Assembly: GCF_030551255.1 (NCBI RefSeq) | Contig: NZ_CP130630.1 | Coordinates: 4,011,501 to 4,075,500 of the forward strand | DNA length: 64,000 nt | Reading direction: 5' to 3' | DNA from: Streptomyces sp. NL15-2K | Lineage (GTDB): Bacteria; Actinomycetota; Actinomycetes; Streptomycetales; Streptomycetaceae | In this document: positions 16,518 through 24,784 of the stretch, piece after piece | How positions within the stretch are numbered: the stretch's first letter is position 1 | Layout of the letters: each line of letters opens with the position of its first letter | The notes under the pieces: generated by a model | Told to the model about the DNA's origin: nothing | The model's database searches: none | What the model saw: the letters and a program-made list of their open reading frames with translations, nothing else | Translations under genes and position numbers: made by a program

Positions 16518-16833
16518 TTCCTCTCCGTTTCTTGAGTAGGCACAGTGCGTGATCGACTGTGCGCGAACAGTCATGAAGATACCGTGACGTTTGTGATATT
16601 TCATGATGAAACGCCGAGTGCTTGATCTTTCCGAAAGGTCGCAGGCCGGGGTGCCGCTGCGCGTCCCTCAAGTGGCCGAACCGGGTGGTCACCTTCGGCC
16701 GCACACACATCCCGGGCAAAGAGGGTGATCCGGAGGTACTCGCCGTGACCGGGGCGAAAGCGGCGCGTTGAAGGGGAAGTGCGATCGCCCATTCCGCTAC
16801 CGCACTCACCGAGCCAATAAGGAGAACGTCTCT
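16518..16833. other. Intergenic region between divergent surface-protein genes
   Basis: No ORF here has a convincing start, signal peptide or recognisable motif. The region must hold the promoters of the small secreted gene at 16517 and of the chaplin-repeat gene at 16834. AAGGAG at 16819-16824 is the ribosome-binding site of the latter. Confidence 0.4.
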
Positions 16834-17478
16834 ATGTCTCGCATCGCGAAGGTCGGCACTCTCGCTCTCGGCGCGGGCGCCGTGGTGCTCAGCGTGCCCG
16901 GTGTCGCCGCGGCGGACGCCGACGCCAAGGCCGCTGCGTTCAACTCGCCCGGCAATGTGATCCAGGTCCCGATCCACGCGCCGATCAACGTGTGCGGAAA
17001 CACCCTCACCGTGTTCGGCGGTCTCAACCGGGCCGTCGGCAGCGTCTGCGAGAACAAGCACCACAAGAAGCACGCCGAGAACCAGCTCAAGGCGCACGAC
17101 AAGAAGCACCACAAGGCGCACGACAAGAAGCACCACAAGGCGCACGACAAGAACCAGCTCAAGGCGCACGACAAGAAGCAGTGCAAGGGGCACGACACGC
17201 ACGACAAGAAGCACCTCAAGAAGCACGCCGAGAACCAGCTCAAGGCGCACGACACGCACGACAAGAAGCACCTCAAGAAGCACGCCGAGAACCAGCTCAA
17301 GGCGCACGACACGCACGACAAGAAGCACCTCAAGAAGCACGCAGAGAACCAGCTCAAGGCGCACGACACGCACGACAAGAAGCACCTCAAGAAGCACGCC
17401 GAGAACCAGCTCAAGGCGCACGACACGAAGAGCCTCAAGAAGCACGCCGAGAAGGTTCACGAGGTTTACGGCCGCTGA
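16834..17478 (+). CDS. Chaplin-domain protein with His/Lys-rich repeat tail
   Basis: A 214-aa secreted protein. The signal peptide (about 1-28) ends near AAADA. A single chaplin domain follows (about 37-72), recognised by FNSPGNVIQVPIHAPINVCG and a second cysteine in GSVCEN; chaplins form amyloid-like hydrophobic sheaths on aerial hyphae. Normal short chaplins stop here at about 50-80 aa. This one continues with about 140 residues made of His, Lys, Asp and Ala, including four 19-residue repeats of the form HDKKHLKKHAENQLKAHDT. There is no sorting signal. AAGGAG lies 9 nt before ATG 16834. The tail could bind metals such as copper or nucleic acid, or cross-link to the wall. It sits next to the copper enzyme tyrosinase. 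Confidence 0.85.
   Translation: MSRIAKVGTLALGAGAVVLSVPGVAAADADAKAAAFNSPGNVIQVPIHAPINVCGNTLTVFGGLNRAVGSVCENKHHKKHAENQLKAHDKKHHKAHDKKHHKAHDKNQLKAHDKKQCKGHDTHDKKHLKKHAENQLKAHDTHDKKHLKKHAENQLKAHDTHDKKHLKKHAENQLKAHDTHDKKHLKKHAENQLKAHDTKSLKKHAEKVHEVYGR
17200..17427 (+). repeat. Four 57-bp tandem repeats inside chaplin-like gene
   Basis: Units 17200-17256, 17257-17313, 17314-17370 and 17371-17427 are identical apart from one synonymous base in the third (GCA for GCC). Near-identity at the DNA level points to recent expansion. A shorter irregular KAHDKKHH repeat precedes them from about 17065. Confidence 0.95.
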
Positions 17479-17495
17479 CGCGTCGTCCTCACCGA

Positions 17496-17527
17496 AGAGC
17501 CCCGGCGTCCTGGAACGCCGGGGCTCT
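17496..17527. terminator. Hairpin terminator of chaplin-repeat gene
   Basis: AGAGCCCCGGCG and its exact complement flank an 8-nt loop, 18 nt after the stop codon at 17478. It also separates the convergent tyrosinase gene. Confidence 0.85.
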
Positions 17528-17546
17528 CCTCTTGGGCATGCCTCAC

Positions 17547-18413
17547 TCACGCGTACCGGTAGATCCGGCCGACGTCCTCGAGCTCGTCCGGCGACACGTC
17601 CCACGGCGGCAGCTTCTGGTGCCGGGCCACGATCCGGCCGTGCTGCTCGTCGTCAGGGCCCGGCGGTGTGGCGGGGAGGTAGCGGGCTCCGCGATGACGG
17701 CGCTGCCAGCGGTACCACAGCAGGTCGATGGAGGCGTGGTGCAGCCAGAAGACGGGGTCGTTGACGGAGGCGGCACCGAGCATGGCCCCGCCGACCCAGC
17801 GGTGCACTCGGTTGTGATTGCGCCAGGAGCTCCTGCCCCGGCCGGTGCCCCAGCCCTCCAGTCGGTTGCGGAAACCTCGCGTGACCGTCGAGTCCCAGGG
17901 CGCCACATCGTAGGCGGGTTCCTTCAGCGCCCACTCCAGTTCCCTCTTCGTGGGCAGGTCGAGCGGGGCCCGCGGCCTGCCGAGGTCCCGGGTGAGGAAC
18001 TTCTCGTCGGTCACGCCCACCTTGATGATCCAGTTGCCCTCCCGGTAGGCGAACGGACCTGTCATCACCTGGCGGTCGGATCGGCGCCCGGTGCCGCCCA
18101 GAAGGTCCGCCGTCCACGGCGCGGAGGTGGTCGTGCGGTCGCGCGTCCAGTCCCAGTACGGCAGGGTCACCGACGGGTCCACTCGGCGTAGGGCGCGCTC
18201 CAGTTCGAGCAGAAACTGGCGGTGCCACGGCAGGAAGGAAGGGGCCATGTGCGCGGTGCGCAGTCCGTGCTCGCCATCGGCGGAGAAGTGCGCGATGTGC
18301 AGGCGCACGAACTCGTCGTACTCGCCGCGCCGTTTGAGCTCCAGCAGCGCCTTGACGAACCGTCGCTTCTCGGCCCTGGTGAGCGTGCCGGCGTCTTTAC
18401 GCACGTACGCCAT
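17547..18413 (-). CDS. melC2: Tyrosinase (melanin formation)
   Basis: A type-3 binuclear copper monooxygenase of 288 aa that converts tyrosine to dopaquinone, the first step of melanin. All copper ligands are visible: CuA His39, His55 and His64 (the last in PSFLPWHR) and CuB His200, His204 (NHNRVHRWVGG) and His226 (FWLHHA). This spacing matches the well-studied Streptomyces MelC2 enzymes. There is no signal peptide of its own; MelC2 is exported as a complex with MelC1. The start ATG 18413 lies inside the end of melC1 (17-nt overlap), showing translational coupling. Residues upstream in the frame (to 18467) are melC1 shadow. Confidence 0.95.
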   Translation of the reverse strand: MAYVRKDAGTLTRAEKRRFVKALLELKRRGEYDEFVRLHIAHFSADGEHGLRTAHMAPSFLPWHRQFLLELERALRRVDPSVTLPYWDWTRDRTTTSAPWTADLLGGTGRRSDRQVMTGPFAYREGNWIIKVGVTDEKFLTRDLGRPRAPLDLPTKRELEWALKEPAYDVAPWDSTVTRGFRNRLEGWGTGRGRSSWRNHNRVHRWVGGAMLGAASVNDPVFWLHHASIDLLWYRWQRRHRGARYLPATPPGPDDEQHGRIVARHQKLPPWDVSPDELEDVGRIYRYA

Positions 18414-18894
18414 GCGGGTGACCCCTGTGCAGGTGTCCACCGTCCACCGGTTGCGGCCCCAGGGCACGCAACCGCTGACCGGAACCGAGTTCGTCGACGG
18501 CGGCGCGGGCCGCCTCGAGCGGTGTCGGGTACGAACAGTAGTGGTCCACCATGCTCAGCCAGGTGCCGTCGGCGCGGCGCATCAGATGCAGGGGGCGGCC
18601 GTCCACCGTGACATGCCACCGGCCGTCCTCGGGTGTGCCGCCCCCGGGGAGCCACCGACCGCGGATACGGCGGCCGCGGTACGCGACGTCGAAGGCCGTG
18701 TCACCCGGGGCGATGCCGGGTCGGGGGTGCCGAGGCCGGGAGGCGGCGGACCCTGAGGTAAGGGCGGCGATGAGTGCGCAGGAGTACAGTCCGCGCGCCA
18801 GTTCCCGCCGTGTTCTGCCCAGTGCTTCGGGCCGTGCCGGGTCCGGTGCTCCGTCCCTGGCACCCAGCGGCACTCCGCCGGCGCTGACGACCAT
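18397..18894 (-). CDS. melC1: Tyrosinase co-factor/caddie protein MelC1
   Basis: A 165-aa helper that delivers copper to apotyrosinase and carries it out through the Tat system. The conserved core is VTVDGRPLHLMRRADGTW followed by VDHYCSYPTPLEAARAAVDE. The N-terminal region includes RTRRELARG before a hydrophobic stretch, a Tat-type twin-arginine signal. GAGGAG lies 5 nt before ATG 18894. It is first in the melC1-melC2 operon. The N-terminus is about 30 residues longer than usual ahead of the twin arginines. Confidence 0.9.
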   Translation of the reverse strand: MVVSAGGVPLGARDGAPDPARPEALGRTRRELARGLYSCALIAALTSGSAASRPRHPRPGIAPGDTAFDVAYRGRRIRGRWLPGGGTPEDGRWHVTVDGRPLHLMRRADGTWLSMVDHYCSYPTPLEAARAAVDELGSGQRLRALGPQPVDGGHLHRGHPHGVRA

Positions 18895-19020
18895 GCTCAC
18901 TCCTCGTCCGGTTCGGTTGGTCCGTAGCGGTAACCGCCGAACGCCCCGCGCGGTCACCGCCGCGCGACCAGGACAGTGATCATCGACGGCCATTCCGGTG
19001 ACTTGGGGACAGACGAGAGA

Positions 19021-19077
19021 GCCCCCCGTACGGAGTCGGCCCTCGGACTCACCGAGGGCCGACTCCGTACGGGGGGC
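19021..19077. terminator. Perfect 26-bp hairpin terminator
   Basis: Arms 19021-19046 and 19052-19077 are perfectly complementary over 26 bp around a 5-nt loop (ACTCA). It lies just after the stop of the Pro/Ala-rich gene at 19084 and upstream of melC1. It is the strongest hairpin in the window. Confidence 0.9.
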
Positions 19078-19083
19078 GTAGCC

Positions 19084-19635
19084 CTACATCCACAGATTGC
19101 CGCGCAGCGGCTTGGCCTCGTTCAGTGCCTCTGCGGTCTCCTTCACCGTGGGGAGCAGCGACTTGCTGCCCGTGGCACTCGCCTCGAGGGGCAGCTTGGT
19201 CTTCACGCCGCCGTTGAGGTCGGTGGCCGCCAGGTCAGCGCTCTGCGGGGCGGAGGCCGGAGCCGGAGCGCTCTGCGGGGCCGGGGCGCTCTGCGGGGCC
19301 GGGGCGCTCTGCGGGGCGGGCGCCGGAGCCGGAGCACTCTGCGGGGCCGGGGCGCTCTGCGGAGCCGGAGCCGAAACCGGGGCCGGAGCGGCCTGCGCGG
19401 CGGGAGCCGGAGCCGGAGCACTCTGCGGGGCCGGGGCGCTCTGCGGAGCCGGAGCCGGAGCCGAAACCGGGGCCGGAGCCGGAGCCGGAGCACCCTGCGC
19501 GGCGGGCGCCACGTCGGGGGCGCTCTGTCCCGGGGCGGCCAGGGTGGGAGCGGTGTTGTGGGCGAACGCCGGCGTGGCGGCACTCGCGGCGATCAAGGAC
19601 CCGGCAAGGACGGCGGCAGCCTTCAGGGACTTCAT
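19084..19635 (-). CDS. Secreted Pro/Ala/Ser-rich repeat protein
   Basis: A precursor of about 183 aa. MKSLKAAAVLAGSLIAASAA starts a Sec signal ending at AFA. The central part (about 45-135) is low-complexity, built from APAPQSAP and APAPVSAP units, and likely extended and wall-spanning. A short unique C-terminus (DLNGGVKTKLPLEASATGSK..., ending GNLWM) follows. Two consecutive ATGs occur at 19638 and 19635; the second has the better distance to AAAGGA. No sorting motif or enzyme domain is visible. I do not recognise the family. Confidence 0.7.
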   Translation of the reverse strand: MKSLKAAAVLAGSLIAASAATPAFAHNTAPTLAAPGQSAPDVAPAAQGAPAPAPAPVSAPAPAPQSAPAPQSAPAPAPAAQAAPAPVSAPAPQSAPAPQSAPAPAPAPQSAPAPQSAPAPQSAPAPASAPQSADLAATDLNGGVKTKLPLEASATGSKSLLPTVKETAEALNEAKPLRGNLWM

Positions 19636-19820
19636 CATTGTTCCTTTCTTCGGCAACGCGTGTCACCGGAAGGGGGATTCTGTCGCCGTGCCTAACGAGC
19701 TGTGGTCGGCGCGGAAACCGGAGGTGCCGAAGATCGTGAGTCCTCATATGAGATCTCAAAGGGCCGGGCCCCGAACGCGATAAGACCAGAACAAAGTCGG
19801 GAGAAACGAAGGAACAACAA

Positions 19821-19858
19821 CATTCGTGGTGCCGCTTCCCGAGGCGGCACCACGAATG
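19821..19858. terminator. Perfect 15-bp hairpin terminator
   Basis: CATTCGTGGTGCCGC (19821-19835) pairs with 19844-19858 around an 8-nt loop, downstream of the gene ending at 19909. Confidence 0.8.
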
Positions 19859-19908
19859 GACGAGCTTGGACGAGTGAGAGCCGTACCCGTACGACGCTCA
19901 TATGACGC

Positions 19909-20565
19909 TCACAAGGCCGGCCGCAGCACCGTCGTCGACACCGTATTCCCATCGATCGTGAGGGTCTGCTCCGAAGACACCGACGTCGAAGCCGACGTGT
20001 CGGTCAGCTCCGGCAGAAGGGCCGGCCCGATGTCGAGCAGCCCGTCGAGGAGGCTGTCCACCTCGGTGAGCAGGTCATCGACCGACGGAAGCACCTCGGT
20101 GTCGACACCGGAGGTGATCGCCTCCAGGAGGGTGTCGAGGGCCTCCTCCCAGGCGTCCAGTGCGTCACTCGTTTCGTCGGCACTCGGCTCGGAGGTCCTG
20201 AACTCGACGGCGGGCCGGGCGGGAGCTGGCAGCGACACCACGCCCTCCGCCGGAGCTTTGGCGGCCGCCTTGGCCAAGGCGGCCTTCGCGGCGGCGCCCA
20301 GTTTCCTGGCCTTGGCGGGAGACAGTTGGCCGTCGTCCTCCTCGAGCACGGCCTTCAGCAGGTGGGCGACCGGGGTGAGTTCGCCCCCCATTTTCTTGAC
20401 CAGCGCGAGACGCGCGTCCGCGCCGGGGATTCGTCCCTCGGGCGACGCCACATGGCTGTGCTCGCGGGCCGAGTCGGCCGCCATGGCGGCGGGGCCGGTG
20501 ATCCCGACCAGGAGGGCGGCGCAGAATGCGCTGGACGCGATGCGCCGTGCGGGCAGAGCACACAT
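19909..20565 (-). CDS. Secreted alanine-rich protein, unknown function
   Basis: A 218-aa precursor. The start at ATG 20565 (MCALPARRIASSAFCAALLV) has AAAGGA 7 nt upstream and opens a Sec signal ending at AMA. The mature protein is Ala-, Leu- and acid-rich. One helical part (about 60-115) ends in KAALAKAAAKAPAEG; the C-terminal part has acidic leucine-rich helices (LDAWEEALDTLLEAI, LLTEVDSLLDGLLDIG). It could form coiled coils or bind a partner on the surface. It contains a single mature-region cysteine-free chain and no enzyme motif. Divergent from the gene at 20930. Confidence 0.65.
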   Translation of the reverse strand: MCALPARRIASSAFCAALLVGITGPAAMAADSAREHSHVASPEGRIPGADARLALVKKMGGELTPVAHLLKAVLEEDDGQLSPAKARKLGAAAKAALAKAAAKAPAEGVVSLPAPARPAVEFRTSEPSADETSDALDAWEEALDTLLEAITSGVDTEVLPSVDDLLTEVDSLLDGLLDIGPALLPELTDTSASTSVSSEQTLTIDGNTVSTTVLRPAL

Positions 20566-20929
20566 GGGGATTCCTTTCGACGGGCGATGCATCTTGAGCC
20601 CACCGTGAAAGCACCCATGCCTTCCCGCAACCGCTCATACGTTTTTCGTGATCCCGCATTTCCCTCTGTCGCCGAGCCCTGCCTGATCAGACGGTATGTC
20701 AGACCGACCGGAGCCCGACTCACGTTCGGGGGAACGGAACCGGCCATGACATTCCCCGACGGGAAGGCGGAGTGCGGGGTTCACGGATCCGACACACTTG
20801 TCTGGTTTCACCATATTTGTCTGGTTAGCGACTAGGGTTCGGACGTCTCGAACGCACCCCTCCTGGCGGACACAGCGCACTCGTGCCGCCGCTGCCACCG
20901 CCACCTGTTCCGAAAGGGCATCGACGGTC
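20566..20929. promoter_or_regulatory. Divergent promoter region with paired TTGTCTGGTT repeats
   Basis: No ORF here is convincing. TTGTCTGGTT occurs twice in direct orientation at 20798-20807 and 20817-20826, 19 bp apart, just upstream of the surface-protein gene at 20930. The arrangement looks like a two-site binding element, and its factor is unknown. Confidence 0.4.
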
Positions 20930-22015
20930 ATGCGCCATTCCCTGCGTCCGCTGTTTCGCGGTGCGACCGTGGGCGTCCTCGCCCTTGCCGCGCTGTGGAC
21001 ACCCGGCGGCTTCCCGGCCGCCGCTTCGGCCGCTCCGGCCGCACCGGAGGCGAACAGCCTCGCGTTCGCCCAGCGGTACCGCGCCCGCCAGCACGGCGGC
21101 ATCGTGCGCGCGGCCAACTCCAGCATCAGCTGCGTGCAGGCCTCGGCGTCTTCGTGCTCGGACGTGCGTGCGGGCGGGCGCGGGGTGAACGGCGACTTCG
21201 ACATGTTCTACATCGACATCGACCGCGACGCGAACACCTACAACTCCTCCCGCGCGGAGGTTCGTCTGCCCAATGGCTCCCGGGTGTCGTACGCGCGCCT
21301 GTACTGGGGCGGCAACCTGCGCGTCGGCGAACAGAAGCCGCCGGAGGACAACGGGCGGGTGCTGATCGCCGAACCCGGCGGGGAGTACAAGGAAGTTCTC
21401 GCGGACACGGACGTCGGACACCGCGTGGCGGACGGCGTGGACGCCTTCCAGGCCTCGGCGGACGTCACGCGGCTGGTCCGCGAGGGCGGGGCGGGCCAGT
21501 ACACCGTGGCGCAGGTCAACGTGGCCATGGGCAAGTCGGAGGCCGGGGCGTGGGGCGGCTGGACGCTGGTCGTGGCGTACGAGAACCCGGAGGAGCCGCT
21601 GCGGCACCTCGCGATCTGGGACGGCTTCACCTCGCTGAGATCCGGCGGACCGGAGATCCGGATGGAGGGCGTGAACTTCCCCGCGGGCGCGGGGGGTCGG
21701 GCGGGCCTGGTGGCGTATGACGGCGACCGCGGCATCAACGGCGACTCGCTCACCCTGACGACCGGGGCCGGCTCCCTCGCCCTCAGCGACTCCGCCAACC
21801 CCCAGGACGACGTCCTGAACTCCACCATCACTCAGCCCGGATCGGATCCGGAGCGTGTGCCGGCGTACGCGAACACCCTCGGCTACGACTCCGACGTGTT
21901 CGATCTCGGAAGAGGCCTGCAGCAGGCCGGTGACCAGGTGACCTTCCGGCTTCGTTCCGAGCAGGACGCGGCGTGGGCCGGTGTGCTCTTCGTCGCCGTC
22001 GACGCCCAGCGGTGA
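20930..22015 (+). CDS. Secreted surface protein, DUF3344-like beta-rich domain
   Basis: A 361-aa exported protein with a signal peptide of about 35 residues (LRPLFRGATVGVLALAALW, then ASAAPAA). The mature part carries two cysteines near its start (SCVQASASSCSD) and then a beta-rich domain with stretches such as VSYARLYWGGNL, GGWTLVVAYENP and GVLFVAVDA. This pattern is shared by actinobacterial and archaeal secreted proteins with DUF3344- or isopeptide-type adhesin domains; I am fairly but not fully sure of the name. ATG 20930 is chosen because it begins the signal peptide. It precedes the exopolysaccharide genes by 50 nt and may be a surface or capsule-associated protein. Confidence 0.65.
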   Translation: MRHSLRPLFRGATVGVLALAALWTPGGFPAAASAAPAAPEANSLAFAQRYRARQHGGIVRAANSSISCVQASASSCSDVRAGGRGVNGDFDMFYIDIDRDANTYNSSRAEVRLPNGSRVSYARLYWGGNLRVGEQKPPEDNGRVLIAEPGGEYKEVLADTDVGHRVADGVDAFQASADVTRLVREGGAGQYTVAQVNVAMGKSEAGAWGGWTLVVAYENPEEPLRHLAIWDGFTSLRSGGPEIRMEGVNFPAGAGGRAGLVAYDGDRGINGDSLTLTTGAGSLALSDSANPQDDVLNSTITQPGSDPERVPAYANTLGYDSDVFDLGRGLQQAGDQVTFRLRSEQDAAWAGVLFVAVDAQR

Positions 22016-22065
22016 GCCCGTTGCCGACCACCCCCAGCGCTTTTGTGAGCGAGGAGGCCGCGCAT

Positions 22066-23355
22066 ATGCACCTGCCATCCACCGACCCCCGGCCGCGGGT
22101 CCTGCACCTCACCCAACCGGTGGACGGTGGGGTCGCGCGCGTCGTGACGGACCTGGTCCGGGCACAGCTGGCGGACGGTCTCGACGTCACCGTGGCCTGC
22201 CCCGACAGCGCCCTCACCGCACAACTGCGGGCGCTCGGCGCGAACGTACGGTCCTGGTCCGCGACGCGGTCACCGGGACCGTCGCTCGTGCGGGAAGTAC
22301 GGCACCTGGCACGCGTGATCGACGAGGCGCGCCCCGATCTGGTGCACGCGCACAGCGCGAAGGCCGGGCTCGCCGGGCGGCTCGCGGTGCGCGGGCGGAT
22401 TCCGACGGTCTTCCAGCCGCACGCCTGGTCGTTCGAGGCGGTCGGCGGAGCCACCGCGGCCCTGGCGCTCAAGTGGGAACGATTCGGGGCGCGTTGGGCC
22501 GCGCGGACGGTGTGTGTGAGCGAGGCGGAACGCGCGACCGGCGTGCGCGCCGGGATCACCGGCCGGTGGACCGTCGTCCCCAACGGCATCGACCCCGAGC
22601 GCTTCCGCCCCGCCGACGCCACCGCCGTACGGGCCGGGCTCGCACCGCTCGCCGGCCTCCCCCCGGCGGCGCCGCTCGCCGTCTGCGTCGGGCGGCTGTG
22701 CCGGCAGAAGGGGCAGGACGTCCTGCTGCAGGCGTGGGACGCCGTCGCACACCGAGTGCCCGAGGCCCGCCTCGTCCTGGTCGGCGACGGTCCGGACCGC
22801 GACCGGCTGCGCGAAGTCGCCCCGGAGTCCGTGCTGTTCGCCGGAGCCGTCACCGACGCCGCCCCCTGGTACCAGGCCGCCGATCTCGTCGTCCTGCCGT
22901 CCCGCTGGGAGGGCATGGCGTTGGCGCCGCTGGAGGCCATGGCTTGCGGGCGGCCCGTGGTGGTCACGGATGTCGACGGCGCCCGCGAGAGCCTGCCGTC
23001 CTCCGTCGCCGCCCGGTGCCTGGTCCCGCCGGAGAACCCGGCGGTGCTGGCCGAGGCCGTCACCGAATTGCTGCTCGACCCGCCACTGCGTGAGTCGCTC
23101 GGCAACCAGAGCCGCCGGCACGTGCTGTCCACCCACGACGTGCGGCACACCGCCGAGGCTGTCGCGGACGTCTACCGCGACCTGCTCGGCACACGGCCCG
23201 CCTCCGACGGCGCGCGCCCGTCCCGAGCGGTCGAGCCCGCCGAGGCCTGCGGCGCCAAGAACGGTCAGCCGCTCGACACAGGCTGTGGCGCCGAGGCGAA
23301 CCAGACAACACAGCGTGTCGAGCCCACAGAGCACAGGGAGTCGATCCACTCGTGA
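22066..23355 (+). CDS. GT4-family glycosyltransferase (EPS cluster)
   Basis: A retaining GT-B glycosyltransferase of 429 aa. The N-terminal domain shows the glycine loop in QPVDGGVARVVTDLV. The C-terminal domain has VVPNGIDPERFRP, a CVGRLCRQKGQDVL turn and the EX7E-like donor site SRWEGMALAPLEAMACG. The last 50 residues are a poorly conserved tail. ATG 22066 follows AGGAGG by 8 nt. It overlaps the priming transferase by GTGA, so the two are translationally coupled. It probably adds a sugar to the lipid-linked repeat unit. The sugar and linkage are unknown. Confidence 0.88.
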   Translation: MHLPSTDPRPRVLHLTQPVDGGVARVVTDLVRAQLADGLDVTVACPDSALTAQLRALGANVRSWSATRSPGPSLVREVRHLARVIDEARPDLVHAHSAKAGLAGRLAVRGRIPTVFQPHAWSFEAVGGATAALALKWERFGARWAARTVCVSEAERATGVRAGITGRWTVVPNGIDPERFRPADATAVRAGLAPLAGLPPAAPLAVCVGRLCRQKGQDVLLQAWDAVAHRVPEARLVLVGDGPDRDRLREVAPESVLFAGAVTDAAPWYQAADLVVLPSRWEGMALAPLEAMACGRPVVVTDVDGARESLPSSVAARCLVPPENPAVLAEAVTELLLDPPLRESLGNQSRRHVLSTHDVRHTAEAVADVYRDLLGTRPASDGARPSRAVEPAEACGAKNGQPLDTGCGAEANQTTQRVEPTEHRESIHS

Positions 23356-24779
23356 CCGCCGAACATACCGTCCCCTCCCCCGGCGCAGAGCCTCGGGAGC
23401 AGAGATTCTCAGCAGTCTCGGTCATGCCGCCGCGCGGCACCGCCACCGGTTTCCGGTCCCCCGCCCCGCGACGCCCGACCCGGTCGGCCTCACCGGTCCC
23501 GCTGCTCCTCGCAGACGGTGTCGCCGCCCTGTTGGGCACTCTGGCCCTCGCCGAGGCCCAGCGTCAGCCCCTGTTCATCGCCCTGCTGATCGTCGCGTCG
23601 CTACTGCTGCGCCCGCGCGACGGCCGGCCGCCGGTGCCGAGGCTGCTGGAGGAAGTGCCCGCCGTCTGCGGCCGCATCGCGGTGGCCTGGCTGGCGGTCT
23701 CGGCGCTCTTGGCGGCGTACCGGCCGGAGCACGCGTTGTCCGTCTCTACGGTGCTGATGGGCCTCGCCCTGCAGGCGGCGGCGGGCTGTGTGCTGCGCGG
23801 AGCCGTGCACGGGCGCCGGCAGGCCGCACTGCTGCGCCACCCGCACACCGCGCTCGTGATCGGGCCGGCGGCGACCGCGCAGCGCGTGGCCGCCGCCGTG
23901 CTGCGCCATCCGCGGTGCGGCGTGCGGCCGGTGGGGATCGTCGCCGAGCAGCCGGACGGCGGCGAGGGCCTGCCGGTGCTGACGACCGGTGAGGAGGTCG
24001 AGCGCGCGGTCATCCAGAACGGGGTGCGTGCGGTACTGGCCGTTCACCCCTCCGTACGCGCCGAACAGGGGCCGCTGCTGCGGGCGCTGGCCGAGTCGGG
24101 CTGCGTGGTCTGGGAGGTCGACGCCGACACCCCGTCGTACGCGACGCGGGAGCGGCTGGCCGGGTTCTCCTGCCGGCGTCTGGACATGTCCCCGGCGCGC
24201 CGCGGCGGAGCGGGCAAGCGGGCCCTCGACATGCTCGTGTCCGGGACGCTGTTGCTGCTGGTCAGTCCGCTGCTCCTGGCATGCGCGGTGACGCTGCGGA
24301 TCAGCGACGGGCCGGGCGTGGTGTTCCGGCAGGAGCGCATCGGCAGGAACGGAAGACCGTTCACGCTGCTGAAGTTCCGTACGCACCGCCCGGTCGACGA
24401 GCACGAGTCGGCGACCCGGTGGAGCGTGGCGAACGAGCACGAGATGCGCTGGTTCTGCCGGATGCTGCGGCGCACCTCGCTCGACGAGCTGCTCCAGCTG
24501 TGGAACGTGCTCCGCGGCGACATGAGCCTGGTCGGGCCCCGGCCCGAACGTCCCTACTTCGTCGGGCAGTTCAGCCAGAACTACCCCGGTTACGCGGCCC
24601 GCCACCGCATGCGGACCGGCATCACCGGCCTCGCCCAGATCCACGGGCTGCGCGGCGACACCTCGATCGAGGACCGCTGCCGGTTCGACAACGCCTACGT
24701 CGACGACTGGTCGCTGTGGCAGGACATCTGCATCCTGCTGCGCACGGCGTCCCTGCTGGTGCGTCCGACGGGGAGCTGA
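23352..24779 (+). CDS. Polyprenyl-phosphate sugar-1-phosphate transferase (priming enzyme)
   Basis: A 475-aa exopolysaccharide polyprenyl glycosylphosphotransferase, WbaP/CpsE type. The N-terminal half has several membrane segments and a CoA-binding-like Rossmann region (HTALVIGPAATAQRVAAAVL). The C-terminal Bac_transf domain begins at KRALDMLVSGTLLLLVSPLL and contains FRQERIGRNGRPFTLLKFRT, the catalytic LDELLQLWNVLRGDMSLVGP and MRTGITGLAQ. It moves a sugar phosphate onto undecaprenyl phosphate and so commits the pathway. The GTG start overlaps the upstream stop by 4 nt. The usual DE pair before LPQL is here DELLQL, a conservative change. Confidence 0.92.
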   Translation: MTAEHTVPSPGAEPREQRFSAVSVMPPRGTATGFRSPAPRRPTRSASPVPLLLADGVAALLGTLALAEAQRQPLFIALLIVASLLLRPRDGRPPVPRLLEEVPAVCGRIAVAWLAVSALLAAYRPEHALSVSTVLMGLALQAAAGCVLRGAVHGRRQAALLRHPHTALVIGPAATAQRVAAAVLRHPRCGVRPVGIVAEQPDGGEGLPVLTTGEEVERAVIQNGVRAVLAVHPSVRAEQGPLLRALAESGCVVWEVDADTPSYATRERLAGFSCRRLDMSPARRGGAGKRALDMLVSGTLLLLVSPLLLACAVTLRISDGPGVVFRQERIGRNGRPFTLLKFRTHRPVDEHESATRWSVANEHEMRWFCRMLRRTSLDELLQLWNVLRGDMSLVGPRPERPYFVGQFSQNYPGYAARHRMRTGITGLAQIHGLRGDTSIEDRCRFDNAYVDDWSLWQDICILLRTASLLVRPTGS

Positions 24780-24784
24780 GAGAC

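Noticed and set aside
17065..17427. Regular 57-bp repeats resembling a CRISPR or tandem array
   Set aside because: The units are contiguous without spacers and are in frame inside the chaplin-like gene, where they encode a repeating peptide.
16402..17604. Long minus-strand frame of 400 codons with repeated Val/Leu-rich sequence
   Set aside because: It is the antisense of the His/Lys repeat gene; its repetitive hydrophobic product is a by-product of the DNA repeat, with no ribosome-binding site or known domain.
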